This document shows positions 25,227 to 35,427 of a stretch of DNA of 64,000 bases, piece after piece. The notes under the pieces were generated by a model. It searched no databases. It was given only the letters and a program-made list of their open reading frames with translations, and was not told the origin of the DNA. Within the stretch, counting starts at the first letter, position 1, and each line of letters opens with the position of its first letter. Location: assembly GCF_040802235.1 (NCBI RefSeq), contig NC_133161.1:108641001-108705000 (forward strand), in the 5' to 3' direction. Source of the DNA: Manis javanica (lineage: Eukaryota > Chordata > Mammalia > Pholidota > Manidae). A program made the translations under genes and the position numbers.

Positions 25227-28200
25227 ATGGCAATAAGTTCATACCTTTCAATAATCACCCTAAATGTAAATGGACTGAATGCACCAATCAAAAGACACAG
25301 AGTAATAGAATGGATAAAAAAGCAAGATCCATCCATATGCTGCTTACAAGAGACTCACCTCAAACCCAAAGACATGCACAGACTTAAAGTCAAGGGATGG
25401 AAAAAGATATTCCAGGCAAACAACAAAGAGAAGAAAGCAGGTGTTGCAATTCTGGTATCAGACAAGACAGACTTCAAAATAAAGAGAGTAACAGAAGACA
25501 AAGAAGGACATTACATAATGATTAAGGGCTCAGTCCAACAAGAGGATATAATCATTATAAATATATATGCACCCAATACAGGAGCACCAACATACCTGAA
25601 ACAAATATTAACAGAACTAAAGGAGGAAATAGAATGCAATGAATTCATTCTAGGAGACTTCAACACACCACTCACTCCAAAGGACAGATCCACCAGACAG
25701 ATAATAAGGACACAGAGGCACTGAACAACACACTAGAACAGATGGACCTAATAGACATCTACATAAGTCTACATCCAAAAGCAACAGGATACACATTCTT
25801 CTCAAGTGCACATGGAACATTCTCCAGAATAGACCACATACTAGGCCACAAAAAGAGCCTCAGTAAATTCCAAAAGATTGAAATCATACCAACCAACTTT
25901 TCAGACCACAAAGGCATAAAACTAGAAATAAACTGTACAAAGAAAGCAAAAAGGCTCACAAACACATGGAAGCTTAACAACACGCTCTTAAATAATCAAT
26001 GGATCAAAGACCAAATCAAAAAGGAGATCCAGTGATATATGGAAACAAATGACAACAACAACACTAAGCCCCAACTTCTGTGGGACACTGCAAAAGCAGT
26101 CTTAAGAGGAAAGTATATAGCAATTCAAGCATATTTAAAAAAGGAAGAACAATCCCAAATGAAAGGTCTAATGTCACAATTATCGAAATTGGAAAAAGAA
26201 GAACAAATGAGGCCTAAGGTCAGCAGATGAAGGGACATAATAAAGATCAGAGAAGAAATAAATAAAATTGAGAAGAATAAAACAATAGCAAAAATCAATG
26301 AAACCAAGAGCTGGTTCTTCGAGAAAATAAACAAAATAGACAAGCCTCTAGCCAGACTTATTAAGAGGTAAAGAGAGTCAACACAAATCAACAGTATCAG
26401 AAACGAGAAAGGAAAAATCACGACGGACCCCACAGAAATACAAAGAATTATTAGAGAATACTATGAAAACCTATATGCTAACAAGCTGGGAAAACTAGGA
26501 GAAATGGACAACTTCCTAGAAAAGTACAACCTCCCAAGACTCACCCAGAAAGAAACAGAAAATCTAAACAGACCAATTACCAGCAATGAAATTGAAATGG
26601 TAATCAAAAAAATACCAAAGAACAAAACCCCCGGGCCAGATGGATTTACCTCACAATTTTATAAGACATACAGGGAAGACATAATACCCATTCTCCTTAA
26701 AGTTTTCCAAAAAATAGAAGAGGAGGGGATACTCCCACACTCATTCTATGAAGCTAACATCACCCTAATACCAAAACCAGGCAAAGACCCCACCAAAAAA
26801 GAAAACTACAGACCAATATCCCTGATGAACGTAGATGCAAAAATACTCAACAAAATATTAGGAAACCAAATTCAAAAATACATCAAAAGGATCGTACACC
26901 ATGACCAAGTGGGATTCATCCCAGGGATGCAAGGATGGCACAACATTCAAAAGTCCATCAACATCATCCACCACATCAACAAAAAGAAAGACAAAAACCA
27001 CATGATCATCTCCATAGATGCTGAAAAAGCATTTGACAAAGTTCAACATCCATTCATGATAAAAACTCTCAGCAAAATGGGAATAGAGGGCAAGTACCTC
27101 AACATAATAAAGGCCATCTATGAAAAACCCACAGCCAACATTATATTGAACAGCGAGAAGCTGAAAGCTTTTCCTCTGAGATCGGGAACTAGACAGGGAT
27201 GCCCACTCTCCCCACTGTTATTTAACATAGTACTGGAGGTCCTAGCCACAGCAATCAGACAAAACAAAAAAATACAAGGAATCCAGATTGGTAAAGAAGA
27301 AGTTAAACTGTCACTATTTGCAGATGACATGATACTGTACATAAAAAGCCCTAAAGACTCCACCCCAAAACTACTAGAATTGATATCGGAATACAGCAAA
27401 GTTGCAGGATGCAAAATCAACACACAGAAATCTGTGGCTTTCCTATACACTAACAATGAACCAACAGAAAGAGAAATCAGGAAAACAACTCCATTCACAA
27501 TTGCATTAAAAAAAATAAAATACCTAGGAATAAACCTAACCAAAGAAGTGAAAGACTTATACTCTGAAAACTACAAGTCACTCTTAAGAGAAATTAAAGG
27601 GGACACTAACAGATGGAAACGCATCCCATGGTCGTGGCTAGGAAGAATTAATATCGTCAAATGGCCATCCTGCCCAAAGCAATATACAGATTTGATGCAA
27701 TCCCTATGAAACTACCAGCAACATTCTTCAATGAACTGGAACAAATAATTCAAAAATTCATATGGAACCACCAAAGACCCCGAACAGCCAAAGCAATCCT
27801 GAGAAAGAAGAATAAAGTAGGGGGGATCTCACTCCCCAATTTCAAGCTCTATTATAAAGCCATAGTAATCAAGACAATTTGGTACTGGCACAAGAACAGA
27901 GCCACAGACCAATGGAACAGATTAGAGAATCCAGACATTAACCCAGACATATATGGTCAATTAATATTTGATAAAGGAACCATGGACATACAATGGCAAA
28001 ATGACAGTCTCTTCAACAGATGGTGCTGGCAAAACTGGACAGCTACATGTAGGAGAATGAAACTGGACCATTGCCTAACCCCATATACAAAAGTAAACTA
28101 AAATGGATTAAAGACCTGAATGTAAGTCATGAAACCATTAAACTCTTGGAAAAATACATAGGCAAAAACCTCTTAGACATAAACATGAGTGACCTCTTCT

Positions 28201-29046
28201 TGAACATATCTCCCCGGGGCAAGGAAAACAACAGCAAAAATGAACAAGTGGGACTATATTAAGCTGAAAAGCTTCTGCACAGCAAAAGACACCATCAATA
28301 GAACAAAAAGGAACCCTACAGTATGGGAGAATATATTTGAAAATGACACATCCGATAAAGGCTTGACGTCCAGAATATATAAAGAGCTCAAATGCCTCAA
28401 CAAACAAAAAACAAATAACCCAATTAAAAAATGGGCAGAGGAACTGAACAGACGGTTCTCCAAAGAAGAAATTCAGATGGCCAACAGACACATGAAAAGA
28501 TGCTCCACATCGCTAATTATCAGAGAAATGCAAATTAAAACTACAATGAGGTATCACCTCACACCAGTAAGGATGGCTGCCATCCAAAAGACAAACAACA
28601 ACAAATGTTGGCGAGGCTGTGGAGAAAGGGGAACCCTCCTACACTGCTGGTGGGAATGTAAATTAGTTCAACCATTGTGGAAAGCAGTATGGAGGTACAT
28701 TAAAATGCTCAAAATAGACTTACCATTTGACCCAGGAATTGCACTCCTAGGAATTTACCCTAAGAATGCAGCAATCAAGTATGAGAAAGACCAATGCACC
28801 CCTATGTTTATCGCAGCACTATTTACAATAGCCCAGAAGTAGAAGCAACCTAAATGTCCATCGATAGATGAATGGATAAAGAAGATGTGGTACATATACA
28901 CAATGGAATACTACTCAGCCATAAGAAAAGGGCAAATCCTACCATTTGGAGCAACATGGATGGAGCTGGAGGGTATTATGCTCAGTGAAACAAGCCAAGC
29001 AGAGAAAGAGAAATACCAAATGATTTCACTCATCTGTGGAGTATAA
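25227..29046 (+). pseudogene. L1 ORF2p, broken
   Basis: Endonuclease text is readable at 25227-25724 and, after a frameshift, at 25742-26035. The linker and reverse-transcriptase domain (26504-27660, with the FADD motif) and the thumb/C-terminal part (27661-28101, 28240-28842, then to 29046) are separated by stops and a frameshift. The Cys-rich C-terminal region (CWRGCGE near 28610) is kept. It would not yield a functional endonuclease-reverse transcriptase. Confidence 0.85.
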
Positions 29047-29386
29047 GAACAAAGGAAAAACTGAAGGAACAAAATAGCAGCAGAATCACAGAACTCAAGA
29101 ATGGACTAACAGGTACCAAAGGGAAAGGGACTGGGGAGGATGGGTGGGTAGGGAGGGATAAGGGTGGGAGAGAAAAAGGGGGGTATTAAGATTAGCATGC
29201 ATGGAGGGGGGTGGGAGAAAAGGGAGCGCTGTACAACACAGAGAAGACAAGTAGTGATTCTACAACATTTTGCTATGCTGATGGACAGTGACTATAAAGG
29301 GGTATATAGGGGGGACCTGGTATAGGGGAGAGCCTAGTAAACAAAATATGCATCATGTAAGTGTAGATTAATGATAAAAAAAAAAA

Positions 29387-31043
29387 GCAGTTCCTGTGTG
29401 GTGACCTCCAATGAGTTCTACACAATAATATAAAGGGCATATAAAAGTGTAGGCAAAGGGTCTGTTTGTATTTATACAGAGGATCAAAGCCTAATTTGGC
29501 TACCCCAAAAATGAACTAAGATACAATTTGAAAAAGAACTTCCAACATCAGCACTCTCGGGAAGACTCATGCCAGAAGACGACCATCAAAAAACCCCAAC
29601 AAAGATCCATGCACGGCTACAGGTGTAGATGCAGTCATCCCACCAGTTCCTGGACTTGCCATGGGAATGAAGAAGGAGATATCTAAGCTGGCCTGTGCAT
29701 ACAGCAAAACAACAAATTTGACAGGATCTAAACTGTTGGATCTCAACCAAGAAGTAGGAGCAGTGCAAATTGTAGCGCTCCAAAATCTTACAACTACAGA
29801 CTATTTACTGTTAAAAGAACATATGGGATGTGAACAGTCCCCAGGAATGGGTTGTTTTAATTTGTCTGATTTCTCTCAGACTGTTCAAATTCAGTTGGAC
29901 AATATTCACCATATTATAGATAAGTTTTCACAAATGCCTAAGATGCCTAACTGGTTTTCTTGGTTTCACTGGAGATGGCTGGTAATTACAGGTATGCTTT
30001 GGTTACATAACTGTACTCCTATTATGTTAATGTGTGTGTGCAATTTAATTAGTAGCTTAAAAACTCTACATGCTGAAGTTACGCTACAAGAAGGTATGTC
30101 AAAGAAATAATCAATCTTCCCAGGGTTTCTTCCACCTGCTACTTCTATAGCTTTTCTTCTTCCTTCCTAATTATAACCCTTAAGTAGAATTCGTGCCTCA
30201 TATCGAATTTACCGAGTATCATAATTCTTCCAAGTGGTAAAGACACCTCAAGACAAATGCTGGGCATAGAAGCCACAGGGCATAAAATATGCAAAGCAGT
30301 AAAAAGCTAACCTTTTCAAACAATAAGGCTTCTCTCTCACTTACCAACTTAACATTTCCCTGTATGGCCCCGGAAGATGACTGGTTAGCCAGAGACGGGT
30401 AAGATTCCTCAAGGGAGGAACAACCTAAGACCGGCACAGTCGCAGGGGGGCCATCAGGTGAGAAAATGGGGATCAACAGAGGTGAGGCTTAGAACCTCCG
30501 CCTGCCCCCCACCCCCCCATTCTGAGAGAAATCTTCTGCATACGTGGATGTTTTATTTCCCTTGTCTAGCTTGGATTAACACAGTCTACAGGCACACATC
30601 TGATCATCTACATTTGCTCTCTTACAACACTAAACTATGTTTTCTACCTTTATCTTGTATCTACCTACTACTTCAGCATTTTATTAAAAATAATAATAAT
30701 AGAGAAATGTGGAATCCACATATAAATCAAGTATAAAAATCAAATGAATATTCATATTTGAACTGATTGTTTATAGTTCATAATGCATGATCAAAACCAA
30801 AAGCCTCTGTGATGACTGCCTTTGTAATGTTCACCATGTAACTTATTCACTATGTAAGAATTTGTTCTCCATGTAAGAACTTGTTCGTTATGCTTCAGAA
30901 GATTGGAGAGTGATGAAAATTAGGCTTGGGGTGGATTAATGATTGTGCATTGAGCATTGACCCCCCCTATACAGAATTTTATTGTGGTTAACAACCATTT
31001 GATCAATAAATATGAGAGATGCCCTCACAAAAAAAAAAAAAAA
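29387..31043 (+). mobile_element. Retroviral 3' piece (env TM, PPT, LTR, poly(A)), copy 2
   Basis: Same layout and same 5' boundary (GCAGTTCCTGTGTGG) as the piece at 16426. It has an env transmembrane frame at 29661-30110, 3' untranslated sequence, a purine-rich tract ending at 30707, an LTR starting TGTGGAATCC at 30708, AATAAA at 31005-31010 and poly(A) at 31029-31043. Here it follows the L1 A-tail directly, without the 163-bp spacer. The two copies look close by eye, with scattered substitutions and small indels. Confidence 0.78.
29661..30110 (+). pseudogene. Endogenous retroviral Env transmembrane-subunit fragment, copy 2
   Basis: An uninterrupted frame of 149 residues from the first Met; the frame also stays open for some 120 bases upstream, through a Pro/Val-rich hydrophobic stretch that could be a fusion-peptide remnant. 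It has the same parts as copy 1: helical region, LQN...LLLKE segment, cysteine pair spaced by seven residues, second helix, Trp-rich membrane-proximal stretch and hydrophobic anchor, with a short tail. The receptor-binding subunit is absent. Expression is unknown. Confidence 0.7.
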
Positions 31044-31243
31044 GTACACACTTCCAATTGTAAAATAAGTAAGTAACTGGGATGTAATGTATAGCATAAG
31101 GAATATAGTCAAAATATTGTTAACAACTTGGTATGGTGATAGCTGGTACCTAGAATTATCATGTATATAAATGTTAAATCACTGTGTTGTACACCTGAAA
31201 CTAATGTAATACTGTGTGTCAACTACCCTTCAATAAAAAAAAA
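31044..31243 (+). mobile_element. L1 3' UTR segment with poly(A), inside the chimera's duplication
   Basis: The sequence reads as the 3' end of a different L1 subfamily (TTGTACACCTGAAACTAATG near 31187) with an AATAAA at about 31232 and a poly(A) run. It lies between the retroviral poly(A) and the right target-site duplication. It is thus either a second downstream piece carried along or an independent insertion into the A-tail. Confidence 0.6.
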
Positions 31244-31259
31244 AAAAAATGGGTAGAGG
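31244..31259. repeat. Right target-site duplication of the L1-retrovirus chimera
   Basis: Second copy of the 16-mer found at 23363-23378. L1 copy C ORF2 continues from here without loss. Confidence 0.8.
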
Positions 31260-32205
31260 AGATGAAGAGACAGTTCTCCAAAGAAGAAATTCAGATGGCC
31301 AACAGACACATGAAATGATGCTCCACATCACTAATCATCAGGGAAATGCAAATTAAAATGAGATATCACGTCACACCAGTAAGGATGGCCAGCATTGAAA
31401 ACACTAAGAACAACAAATGCTGGCAAGGATGCGGAGAAAGGGGAACCCTCCTACACTGCTGGTGGGGATATAAATTCAACCATTGTGGAAAGCAATATGG
31501 AGGTTCCTCAAAAAACTAAAAATAGAAATACCATTTGACCCGGGAATCCCACTCCTTGGAATTAACCAAAGAATACAACTTCTCAGATTCAAAAAGACAT
31601 ATGCACCCCTATGTTTATCACAGCACTATTTAGAATAGCGAAGATATGGAAGCAATGTAAGTATCCGTCAGTAGATGAATGGATAAAGAAGATGTGGTAC
31701 ATATACACAATGGAGTACTATTCAGCCATAAGAAAGAAACAGATTCTACCATTTGCAACAACATGAATGGAGCTGGAGGATATTATGCTCAGTGAAACAA
31801 GCCAGGTGGAAAAAGGCAAATGCTGAATGATTTCCCTTATTTGTGGAGTATAACAATGAAGCAAAACTGAAGGAACAAAATAGCACACTCAAAGACTCCA
31901 AGAATGAAGTAGTGGTTACTAAAGGGGAGGGGTTTGGGAGGGCAGGTGGGGACTGAGGGAGAAGGGGCTTGAGGGGTATTATGTTTAGGACACATGGTGT
32001 GGGGGATCACGGAGAGAACAGTGCAGCACAGAGAAGGCACATAGTGGATCTGTGGCATGTTACTACACTGATGGACAGTGACTGCATTGGGGTATGGGTG
32101 GGGAATTGATAATATGGGTAAATGTAGTAACCACATTGTTTTTTCATGTGAAACCTTCATAAGAGTGTTTATCAATCATATGTTAATAACAATAATAATA
32201 AAAAA
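31250..32205 (+). mobile_element. L1 copy C, 3' part
   Basis: ORF2 resumes exactly where it stopped at 23378 and runs to a TAA at 31851-31853. A 350-bp 3' UTR follows, ending in an A/T-rich tail (AATAATAATAAAAAA) at 32205. Its 3' UTR matches the antisense L1 at 1371. Several indels make the ORF2 tail non-coding. Confidence 0.85.
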
Positions 32206-32984
32206 TGCATTAGTGAATATTACAGAAGACCCTCCCTGTGATGTCATTCTACACAGTCCTTGCTTTTAATGGAAACTAGTACTTACCTTGGGGAGCCCAA
32301 TGCATAAGTCGCCAGTTCTATTAACCTTCTGGGGGCCCTTTGCCCTTTTATATACTTACATATTTCATTTAAAACATCTTTGGTTCATATTCAGAATACC
32401 CGAAGCAGAGAAAACAAGTAGTGGTTCATTTTTTGCCATGAAATAAAAGTTAGCAATTCTAGTTATGGTCAAGTAGCTAAGTGGTATCTAGGTTAGAATC
32501 TCTGGGATTCACTCAAAGTTGCAGGACACTGCCATGTTTTCACCACAGAGAGAAAGGGGAAGGCTGTAGGCTGTGTCTTCACTTTTATCATGAAAGCAAA
32601 TTTCTCAGAGGCCCAACTCCCCACACCCCTTATGTCTCTGCAAGATCTGATGTCATTACCTTGCCTGGCTGCCAGGGAGGTCATAAATCAGCACTTTTGC
32701 CTCTACAGCCTTGCAGATAGCAAAGGGAGGAGGGTTAGGGAAGAGTTTGTGGTCCCCCACAAAAGTGCCTGCACCCCACAGAAGGACCCCCACAGGTCTG
32801 CCCTGCCTCTCACAGACCCATCATTGCTGACTCCTGCCTGGGGCTTCTGTTACAGACCCCATCAGTTGCCCCATCTGTGTACCTGTCACCAGTAGCAAAG
32901 CTCAGGGTGGAGGTTGCACAGCTTATGTCTGAGGGCCCAAACATGGGCAGGTGGGTCAAATTCTGGCCCCTTCCCTGGCTACGT

Positions 32985-33110
32985 TACTCTGCAGTGATGA
33001 AGACTCTGCAGTGATGAAGCTTTCTGTGAAATGGAGATGATAACAGTGCCATGTAAGATTTAACAAGATTATGTCCTTAGCACACTTGGCACACTGCTTG
33101 CATTCAAAAG
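32985..33110 (-). repeat. MIR SINE fragment
   Basis: Antisense MIR core and 3' text: a GTGAAATGGAGATGATAA-like segment followed by CTTAGCACACTTGGCACACTG. Divergent. Confidence 0.5.
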
Positions 33111-33324
33111 AAGTCCTCATCCATTCATGCAGCAAGTACATGTGCCAGGCATATGGTAAGCAAACAAGACTCCCCACACACCCTCTTAAAGAGGACTTAG
33201 TTCAGCCCGTTCTGCACAATGTTTCACAAATGCCTTATTCCATGGCAGGAGCAAGAAGTAGTGGGTAATTACCTGGGCAATTCAGCTGATGTTGGGGAGC
33301 ATCTTATGTGAGGCCATCGAAGTC

Positions 33325-33460
33325 AATCTGCCTTGGTGTGAATGCCAGCTGTTCCCCATTAGCTGTGTGTCCTCACCTGCCTCCGTTTCCCCTTCAAAGG
33401 GTTATTTGATGATCAGATGAAATAACTTGCTGGAGATGCGGACAAGAGCAGTACCGATGC
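33325..33460 (-). repeat. MIR SINE fragment
   Basis: Antisense MIR: CAGCTGTTCCCCATTAGCTGTGT, then CCTGCCTCCGTTTCCCC and a weak 3' part, in the order expected of the consensus. Confidence 0.55.
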
Positions 33461-33612
33461 TGGGCGGGGAGGGGTGGGGTCGGTCAAGGAAAGGCCTGAT
33501 TAGAGCGAAGGGGGAAGGGACGCGTGGGAAGGACAACTGGGCCGAGAGCGCTGGGTCCAGGCTGTGTCCCAGAGCAGAGGGCTTACACAGAAAGCTTGCT
33601 TCCCTAGGCTTG

Positions 33613-33736
33613 ACCCCACCCCAATCCTAACTCTAACCCTAACCCTAATCCTAATTCCACCCCTAACCTCAGCCCAACCCCGTCCTAAACCCACACTAAT
33701 CCTACCCTAATCCCACCCCAACCCTAACCCCAAACC
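33613..33736. repeat. Degenerate interstitial telomere-like tract
   Basis: About 120 bp of variants of CCCTAA, including five perfect hexamers at 33637, 33643, 33661, 33705 and 33722. CCTAAT, CCCAAC and CACCCC variants fill the rest. It lies just upstream of the GC-rich POLD2 promoter. Perfect tandem runs are at most two units. Confidence 0.75.
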
Positions 33737-33739
33737 GGC

Positions 33740-34900
33740 CTCCGCCACCCTGGATCCCTGGCTCGGGCCCTGCCCTCGGCGCTCCGGGGGAGTAACTGCT
33801 CCCCTCGGGCGGTGCTGTCTCCGGCGTCGGTCTCACCCCAGCTATCAGTACCGGCTTCCGCCGCAGAACAGGGTGTCCTACCCGGCCCTCGGTGGGCGGG
33901 AGCGGCTTCAACTACCCGGAAGGCACCGTGACCTCACGACGCACCTCCAGGGCGACGCGGCGCACACGCATGCGCACCAGTCCCACGGCGTTGCCAGAGA
34001 AACTGGGCCGCGGCTCACCGCACGCTTAGCGTGCAGAGGCGGGGAGCAGGCGATGGTGGATTAGGAACTCGCGGATTGGCGGGAGGCTATGCGCTACGGC
34101 CCGTAGGTCCCGCGAGTAAAGACAGAGCGGGGAGCCAGTGATTGGCAGGAAGCGGCGCGAGGCGGTGGGCGGACCCCGCGGTGATGGACGGAGCTAGGCG
34201 CCCGGCGACGGGCCGGGAGAGACACGCGAGGATTGGCTGGATGCAGCGGTGGGTGAGTGGGCCGTACGGATTGGCGGAATGCGGCGCACGAGGATTGGCG
34301 GGATGCGACGGTGGGCGGAGCGGCTCTTGGCCAGGTGAGCGAGGTCCCTGGCATCTCGGGCTTCCCGGGCCCCGTGGGGGTGGCGCACTGTTGCAGTGAG
34401 TGTTGGCCCTCGTGGGCAGGCTGAGCAGGATCTCTGCTGTGCCCCACGCGCCGACCCCAGGGTACGGCCCTGGGCAGGGTCCCGGGCTGCGGGGCTGGGG
34501 ACCAGGAAGCAGGTTGGTGGCCGGGCTGGAAGCTGGCAGCCGGGGGCCAGACTGCAGTCCCCTCTGTACGTTTGGGCCGCAAGTTCAGATTCCTTCCCAG
34601 CGCAGAGCTGACCGGAGGAAACAGAGTAGAAGCTGTATAACTGCTGCACCGAAAAGGCGGTGGAAGGGGGAGCCAGGCTGCGTGCCTCGTCTTAGAGCCG
34701 TCGCACCAAACCGCTGCTCCCACTCAGCAGCGCATCCGCGGCCGCGGGGCGGCAGCTCCAGGTCGGCGGCGGGTTCCTGTGCTGCTCTGCGCTTGTGGGG
34801 AGCAGCCGGAGGTTCGGAGGGCCGGGCGCGGGCCAAGGAGGCTCAAGGGCAGCGGAGTAGGGTGAGGGCGAGATCTGCACGGAGTTATCGGTGCAGAGAC
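33740..34900 (+). promoter_or_regulatory. POLD2: POLD2 CpG-island promoter region
   Basis: GC-rich, CpG-rich, TATA-less sequence some 0.5-1.7 kb before the POLD2 start codon. Five inverted CCAAT boxes lie at 34075-34298 and several GC-box-like GGGCGG motifs occur. CAG|GTGAGC at 34332-34340 and GTGAGG at 34862 are candidate donors for a non-coding first exon spliced to 35374. Which is used cannot be told from sequence alone. Confidence 0.65.
34070..34335 (+). repeat. Degenerate tandem repeat carrying inverted CCAAT boxes
   Basis: A unit close to GATTGGCGGGATGCGGCGGTGGG recurs with variable spacing. ATTGG cores (the NF-Y site on the opposite strand) stand at 34075, 34141, 34232, 34270 and 34294, each followed by C and a GC-rich block. 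The spacings are 66, 91, 38 and 24 bp. Confidence 0.7.
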
Positions 34901-35373
34901 CCAGGTTTTATTCAGTGAGATGGGAGCCTTTGGAGAGTTTTGAGCAGAGTGATTTATTTATGTCCTTATTTTTATTTGCTAATGAGTTAAAATTTTATGG
35001 TTGGTTTATGTATTAATAAGGCTGGCCTCATGCCCTAAGATGGGGCAGGCCGTGGGGGAGCTGGACGGGGGCACATGAGCAATTCCACTGGGGGCATGTA
35101 TAATTTGAGATCCTGTAGTTGTCCATGGCGGGTGTGGAACAGGCAGTGGACCCAGAGACCAGCTTGAAGAGCCCCAAGTGGAGAAGGGTTTCCTTAGCTT
35201 TGCTTGTCTCCCTTTTGGACAGGGTTGCAGGGCCAGATGGTGTCCCGCACAGTGGATTTCCGGGTGCTGCTGTGGCCCGTCTGGTTGCCACAGCTCCCAA
35301 CTCTGTGCCTTGGGAGACACCAGGACAGCCTGGGGATGGGCAGAGCTGCAGGTATGCATTTGTGTCCTCACAG

Positions 35374-35427
35374 TGGTCCCCTCCTGCTCCGCCTGGGCAC
35401 AGCGATCTGGACACGTCGAACACAGCC
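35374..35427 (+). other. POLD2: POLD2 5' UTR part of first coding exon
   Basis: A good acceptor (TCCTCACAG) ends at 35373, 54 bases before the start codon. The upstream sequence to 34900 has no clear repeat. An unspliced longer 5' end is possible. Confidence 0.5.

Larger units (their letters stand above)
23379..29386 (+). mobile_element. L1 copy D, near full length, younger subfamily
   Basis: It begins with GGGCGGAGCCAACATGGCGGCG, a good full-length 5' end, and has a GC-rich 5' UTR to 24170. ORF1 is at 24171-25031 (intact), ORF2 at 25227-29046 (broken), and a G-rich 3' UTR ends in an A-run at 29376-29386. ORF2 damage includes a frameshift near 25707, TGA near 26034, TGA near 26227, TAA near 26368, a one-base loss near 27660 and a stop near 28099. 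The reverse-transcriptase FADD motif is intact (near 27320). It sits in L1 copy C and is followed directly by the retroviral piece. Confidence 0.92.
32206..33610. other. Intergenic with MIR remnants
   Basis: Unique-looking sequence without exons that I can support. Two minus-strand MIR-like fragments lie at about 32985-33110 and 33325-33460. Confidence 0.5.

Noticed and set aside
6650-31043. Tandem segmental duplication explaining the two L1-in-L1 pairs
   Set aside because: The younger L1s interrupt their hosts at different points (reverse-transcriptase region versus C-terminal part), so the pairs arose by separate insertions.
34094-34918. Long overlapping open frames on both strands in the CpG island
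   Set aside because: GC-rich sequence has few stops; the frames are low in complexity, overlap each other and match no family.
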